Assembly: GCA_030606635.1 (NCBI GenBank)
Contig: JAUWGA010000016.1
Span: forward strand, 1 to 15,254
Direction: 5' to 3'
From: Methanosarcinales archaeon
Lineage (GTDB): Archaea > Halobacteriota > Methanosarcinia > Methanosarcinales > Methanogasteraceae
DNA: 15,254 bases
Below, in pieces: positions 12,365 to 15,254 of this stretch (within the stretch, counting starts at the first letter, position 1; each line of letters starts with the position of its first letter). The position numbers and the translations under genes were made by a program. The notes beneath the pieces are model-generated. The model searched no databases and was not told where the DNA came from. It was given only the letters and a program-made list of their open reading frames with translations.

Positions 12365-14410
12365 ATGGATCCAAATCTGACTACAATAGATTTCAGGCTG
12401 TATGCACACTGGATCATGTTACTGCCGATGATCGGGTTCCTTCTCGAATTACTCATCGGAAAGTACTGGTGGCGTAAGGGCGGGATGTTTGCGACGCTTT
12501 CAATCCTTGGTTCGATGATAATCTCGTACGGCTGTCTGTACAACGTGTACGTCCAGGAACTCGGATTCTGGGAGTACTCCTGGGACTGGTTCTATCCCGG
12601 GATCGTTGCAGGATTCACGATAGATCCGCTATCGCTTGCGATGCTCTGTATGGTATCGTTCATATCGTTCTTTATCCACTTCTACGCGATCGGATACATG
12701 TCGCATGACTGTGCAAAGAACGTCTACTTCGCAGAGACCGCACTCTTCACAGGAAGCATGTTCGGACTGGTACTGTCAAACAACCTGCTCCAGCTCTTCA
12801 TCTTCTGGGAGATGGTTGGTGTCTGTTCGTACCTTTTGATCGGATTCTGGTGGCACAAGCCAGAGGCGGCAGCGGCTGGAAAGAAGGCATGGATGTCATG
12901 TGCTGTCGGAGACTGTCTCTTCCTCTTAGGAATTGCTATGATGTACACGATCATGGTGAAGCAGGGGATAACATCAGAGATAATCTCGTTTAACAACATC
13001 TTCCAGAACCTTGAACACTTAAGCCATGAGATGATCTTTGGCATGAGTGCGCTCACGATCATCTGCATATTATTCATGTGCGGTGTGCTCGGCAAGAGCG
13101 CGGGTTTCCCGCTTCATGTCTGGATTCCTGATGCGATGGAAGGTCCAACGACCGTGTCTGCACTGATTCATGCTGCAACGATGGTTACTGCTGGAGTATA
13201 CCTGATCGCACGGGCATTTCCGATATTCCTTGCAGCACCGAATGCACTGATGATTGTCGCGTTCATGGGCGCGTTTACCGCACTCTATGCATCGACACTC
13301 GGACTCGTGGTAAACGACCTGAAGCGGATATTTGCGTACTCCACGATCAGCCAGCTCGGTTACATGATTGCGATACTCGGCTGCGGCGCAGTACTCGGAG
13401 TCGCTGCGGTTGCTTTTGCACTCTTCCACCTTGTTGCGCACGCATTCTTCAAAGCCCTCTTATTCCTGTCGTCCGGTTCTGTTTTGCATGGAATCGGAAA
13501 CGTTCGGGACATCAAGGAGATGGGTGGCTTAATTAAGGGAATGCCGTGGACCGGCTGGACGATGCTTGCGGGAGCGCTTGCACTGATTGCATTCCCATTC
13601 ACTGCCGGATACTACAGCAAGGACAAGATCATCGAGGAGGCGTATCTCTATGCGTCAGTACACGATCCGGGTCCACTTGGATACCTGCCATGGATCTTCC
13701 TTGTGCTCGGTGTAATACTCACAGCGACCTACACATTTCGGGCATGGTACCTTGCGATGACCGGTGAACCAAAGAGCTATCCTGCAGTACACCCACATGA
13801 ATGCGGCTTCTGGATGCGGACGACGCTTGTTGTACTCGCGTTCTTTGCGCTCTTCCTGGGAATTATCACAGGAGGCGGCACAAAATTCTGGCACTTCCTT
13901 GAGGAGACATTTGTTCATGAGACACACACAGCGACTGGTATATATCCCGGACTTGATCTCCATGAGATCGGTCGGCTCGGAGGAAACACGTTGCTTGAAC
14001 ACGGAGTTCACCACGACATACCAGCAGCTGTGATATATCTGCCGCTTCTCTTGATGATCGCAGGTCTTGCAATCGCGACGATGGTCTACTACAAGAACCG
14101 TGTCGATGTGAGCAAGTATGTGAAGAAGGACAACCCACTCTACCAGATCCTCTGGAACAAGTACTACCTCGACTACCTCTTCAAGGACATCATCGCAGAG
14201 AAGATCATCATGACGGTCTTCACGTTCTGGGATGTGCTTGACAGGTACGTAATCGACGGTGTGGTCAATCTAATGAGCTGGATTACGATCCAGTCAGGAC
14301 AGGTCAGCCGGAAGCTTCAGACCGGTGTTGTCCAGAACTACGCAACCGCGGTTATCTTTGGGGTGAGCATGTTGATGATACTGGTCATTATGTTCAGAGG
14401 AGGGCTATAA
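12365..14410 (+). CDS. fpoL: F420H2 dehydrogenase subunit FpoL (NuoL/ND5-like antiporter)
   Basis: FpoL (681 residues) is the distal Mrp-antiporter-like proton channel with about sixteen helices. The proton-path residues are in place: Glu149 (FIFWEMVGVCSYLLIGFWWH), Lys244 (GVLGKSAGFPLHVWIPDAME) and GPTTVSALIHAATMVTAGVY just after it. The long tail from about residue 560 should form the horizontal helix that runs along the membrane arm (YYLDYLFKDIIAEKIIMTVF ... YVIDGVVNLMSWITIQSGQV), ending in a last anchor helix. It starts three bases after fpoK and ends one base before fpoM. The length is normal. Confidence 0.97.
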   Translation: MDPNLTTIDFRLYAHWIMLLPMIGFLLELLIGKYWWRKGGMFATLSILGSMIISYGCLYNVYVQELGFWEYSWDWFYPGIVAGFTIDPLSLAMLCMVSFISFFIHFYAIGYMSHDCAKNVYFAETALFTGSMFGLVLSNNLLQLFIFWEMVGVCSYLLIGFWWHKPEAAAAGKKAWMSCAVGDCLFLLGIAMMYTIMVKQGITSEIISFNNIFQNLEHLSHEMIFGMSALTIICILFMCGVLGKSAGFPLHVWIPDAMEGPTTVSALIHAATMVTAGVYLIARAFPIFLAAPNALMIVAFMGAFTALYASTLGLVVNDLKRIFAYSTISQLGYMIAILGCGAVLGVAAVAFALFHLVAHAFFKALLFLSSGSVLHGIGNVRDIKEMGGLIKGMPWTGWTMLAGALALIAFPFTAGYYSKDKIIEEAYLYASVHDPGPLGYLPWIFLVLGVILTATYTFRAWYLAMTGEPKSYPAVHPHECGFWMRTTLVVLAFFALFLGIITGGGTKFWHFLEETFVHETHTATGIYPGLDLHEIGRLGGNTLLEHGVHHDIPAAVIYLPLLLMIAGLAIATMVYYKNRVDVSKYVKKDNPLYQILWNKYYLDYLFKDIIAEKIIMTVFTFWDVLDRYVIDGVVNLMSWITIQSGQVSRKLQTGVVQNYATAVIFGVSMLMILVIMFRGGL

Positions 14411-14411
14411 T

Positions 14412-15254
14412 ATGGGATTAATAACTATCCTCATGCTGGTATTACTCGCAGGAGCGATACTATCACTGCTCACGAAGACCACAGCACAGGCAAGAGGCGT
14501 TGCACTCGTATCATCGTTTGGTGCGCTCGCAATCGCGATATTGATGTACCTGATGTATGATGCGAACTTCAACACGGTTACGCATTATGCGTTTGAGGAG
14601 TCTGGCACATGGATGCCATCGATCGGCATCAACTACCACGTTGGTGTGGACGGCATCAGTCTGCCGATGGTGATACTGGCAACGATCGTCTGCGCTCTCT
14701 GTGCGGTATTCTCGTGGACCGAGAGCAAGAGACCGAACCAGTTCTTTGCACTCCTGCTTCTGATGGACCTGACGTTGATCGGCGTATTTGTGTCGCTGGA
14801 CTTCTTCATGTTCTACGTATTCTGGGAGCTTACGCTTCTGCCGATGTTCTTCTTGATCGGAATATGGGGCGGACCCAGAAAAGACTACTCAGCGATTAAG
14901 TTCCTGATCTACACGCATATCGCAAGCGTTCTGATGATGCTCGGGATATTTGCGCTGTACTACTTCTACGGAGCTTCGACAGGGTTCTACACATTCGATA
15001 TCCCGACGCTGGTTAACGCATACAAGGACGGTGTTCTTCCAATCAGCCAGTTCTGGCTCGACTTCATCTTCGCAACAATCATGTTTGGATTCATGGTGAA
15101 GATGCCGTCGGTACCATTCCACACCTGGCTTCCCGATGCGCACGTTGAGGCGCCAACGATCGGAAGTATCATACTTGCAGGCGTGCTGCTGAAGATGGGT
15201 GGCTACGGACTCTTCCGGGTATTGTTGCCGATGATGGGAGTTGCATCCACGTGG
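14412..15254 (+). CDS. fpoM: F420H2 dehydrogenase subunit FpoM (NuoM/ND4-like), partial
   Basis: The gene starts one base after the fpoL stop, with AGAGGAGG upstream, and runs open for 281 codons to the end of the window, where it is cut. It is an antiporter-like proton channel: Glu139 (FYVFWELTLLPMFFLIG), Lys230 (FGFMVKMPSVPFHTWLPDA) and Lys261 (LLKMGGYGLFRV) match the key residues of NuoM. The region HVEAPTIGSIILAG is typical of NuoM and differs from the EGPTTVSALIHAAT of FpoL, which settles the subunit. About 200 more residues, and probably fpoN and fpoO, should follow outside the window. Confidence 0.96.
   Translation, partial: MGLITILMLVLLAGAILSLLTKTTAQARGVALVSSFGALAIAILMYLMYDANFNTVTHYAFEESGTWMPSIGINYHVGVDGISLPMVILATIVCALCAVFSWTESKRPNQFFALLLLMDLTLIGVFVSLDFFMFYVFWELTLLPMFFLIGIWGGPRKDYSAIKFLIYTHIASVLMMLGIFALYYFYGASTGFYTFDIPTLVNAYKDGVLPISQFWLDFIFATIMFGFMVKMPSVPFHTWLPDAHVEAPTIGSIILAGVLLKMGGYGLFRVLLPMMGVASTW

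Overview
The window looks like part of a methanogen-related euryarchaeal genome (class Methanosarcinia or a close relative such as an anaerobic methane or alkane oxidiser). The main reason is the right half, which reads fpoA-B-C-D-H-I-J-J'-K-L-M on the + strand. That is the gene order of the F420H2:methanophenazine oxidoreductase (Fpo) of Methanosarcina. It differs from the Archaeoglobus fqo order and from bacterial nuo operons, which carry the NuoE/F/G dehydrogenase arm. Archaeal TATA-like boxes in place of -35/-10 promoters, a tRNA without encoded CCA and short ATGA-coupled genes agree with this. Genus and species cannot be read from the window.

Layout. 1-1194: the 3' end of a metallophosphoesterase gene, overlapping a lipoprotein gene. 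1195-3435: a regulated promoter, then a 40-codon leader ORF, an ABC-type export ATPase, an ABC-2 permease and a 60-aa membrane protein. 3436-3731: a convergent terminator zone and, on the minus strand, a ywbE-family gene. 3732-5354: a second regulated promoter, then a 65-codon ORF, a YbjQ/UPF0145 protein, a 60-aa membrane protein and a 'putative sensor' membrane protein. 5355-5630: possible structured RNA, then tRNA-Gly(UCC). 5631-7004: tldD, without tldE beside it. 7005-7254: the fpo promoter region with three inverted repeats and a 7-codon leader ORF. 7255-15254: the fpo operon, with fpoM cut by the window end.

The most notable signal lies outside the coding regions. The two accessory operons at about 1.3 kb and 3.9 kb start from near-identical control regions. 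Each has a perfect 22-bp palindrome sharing the core TTTCGATTAATCGAAA, joined to the same TATA box (TTTAAGTA). Each then has a matching 63-bp leader, with a first start codon 76 or 77 bp beyond the palindrome. The two palindromes differ at two positions only, and those changes compensate each other. The two operons therefore probably form one small regulon of an ABC exporter plus a YbjQ/sensor-like membrane set, controlled by a dimeric regulator that is not encoded here. An envelope or efflux response is a reasonable guess but is not shown by the sequence.

The fpo genes would build the membrane arm (A, H, J, J', K, L, M) and the connecting, iron-sulfur-bearing arm (B, C, D, I) of a proton-pumping complex I relative. 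It lacks NADH-oxidising subunits in the visible part. F420H2 input would come through FpoF, which is not in this window. Between fpoI and fpoJ sits a 29-codon ORF with a strong ribosome binding site and one predicted membrane helix. It matches no standard Nuo/Fpo subunit and may be an unannotated small protein of the complex.
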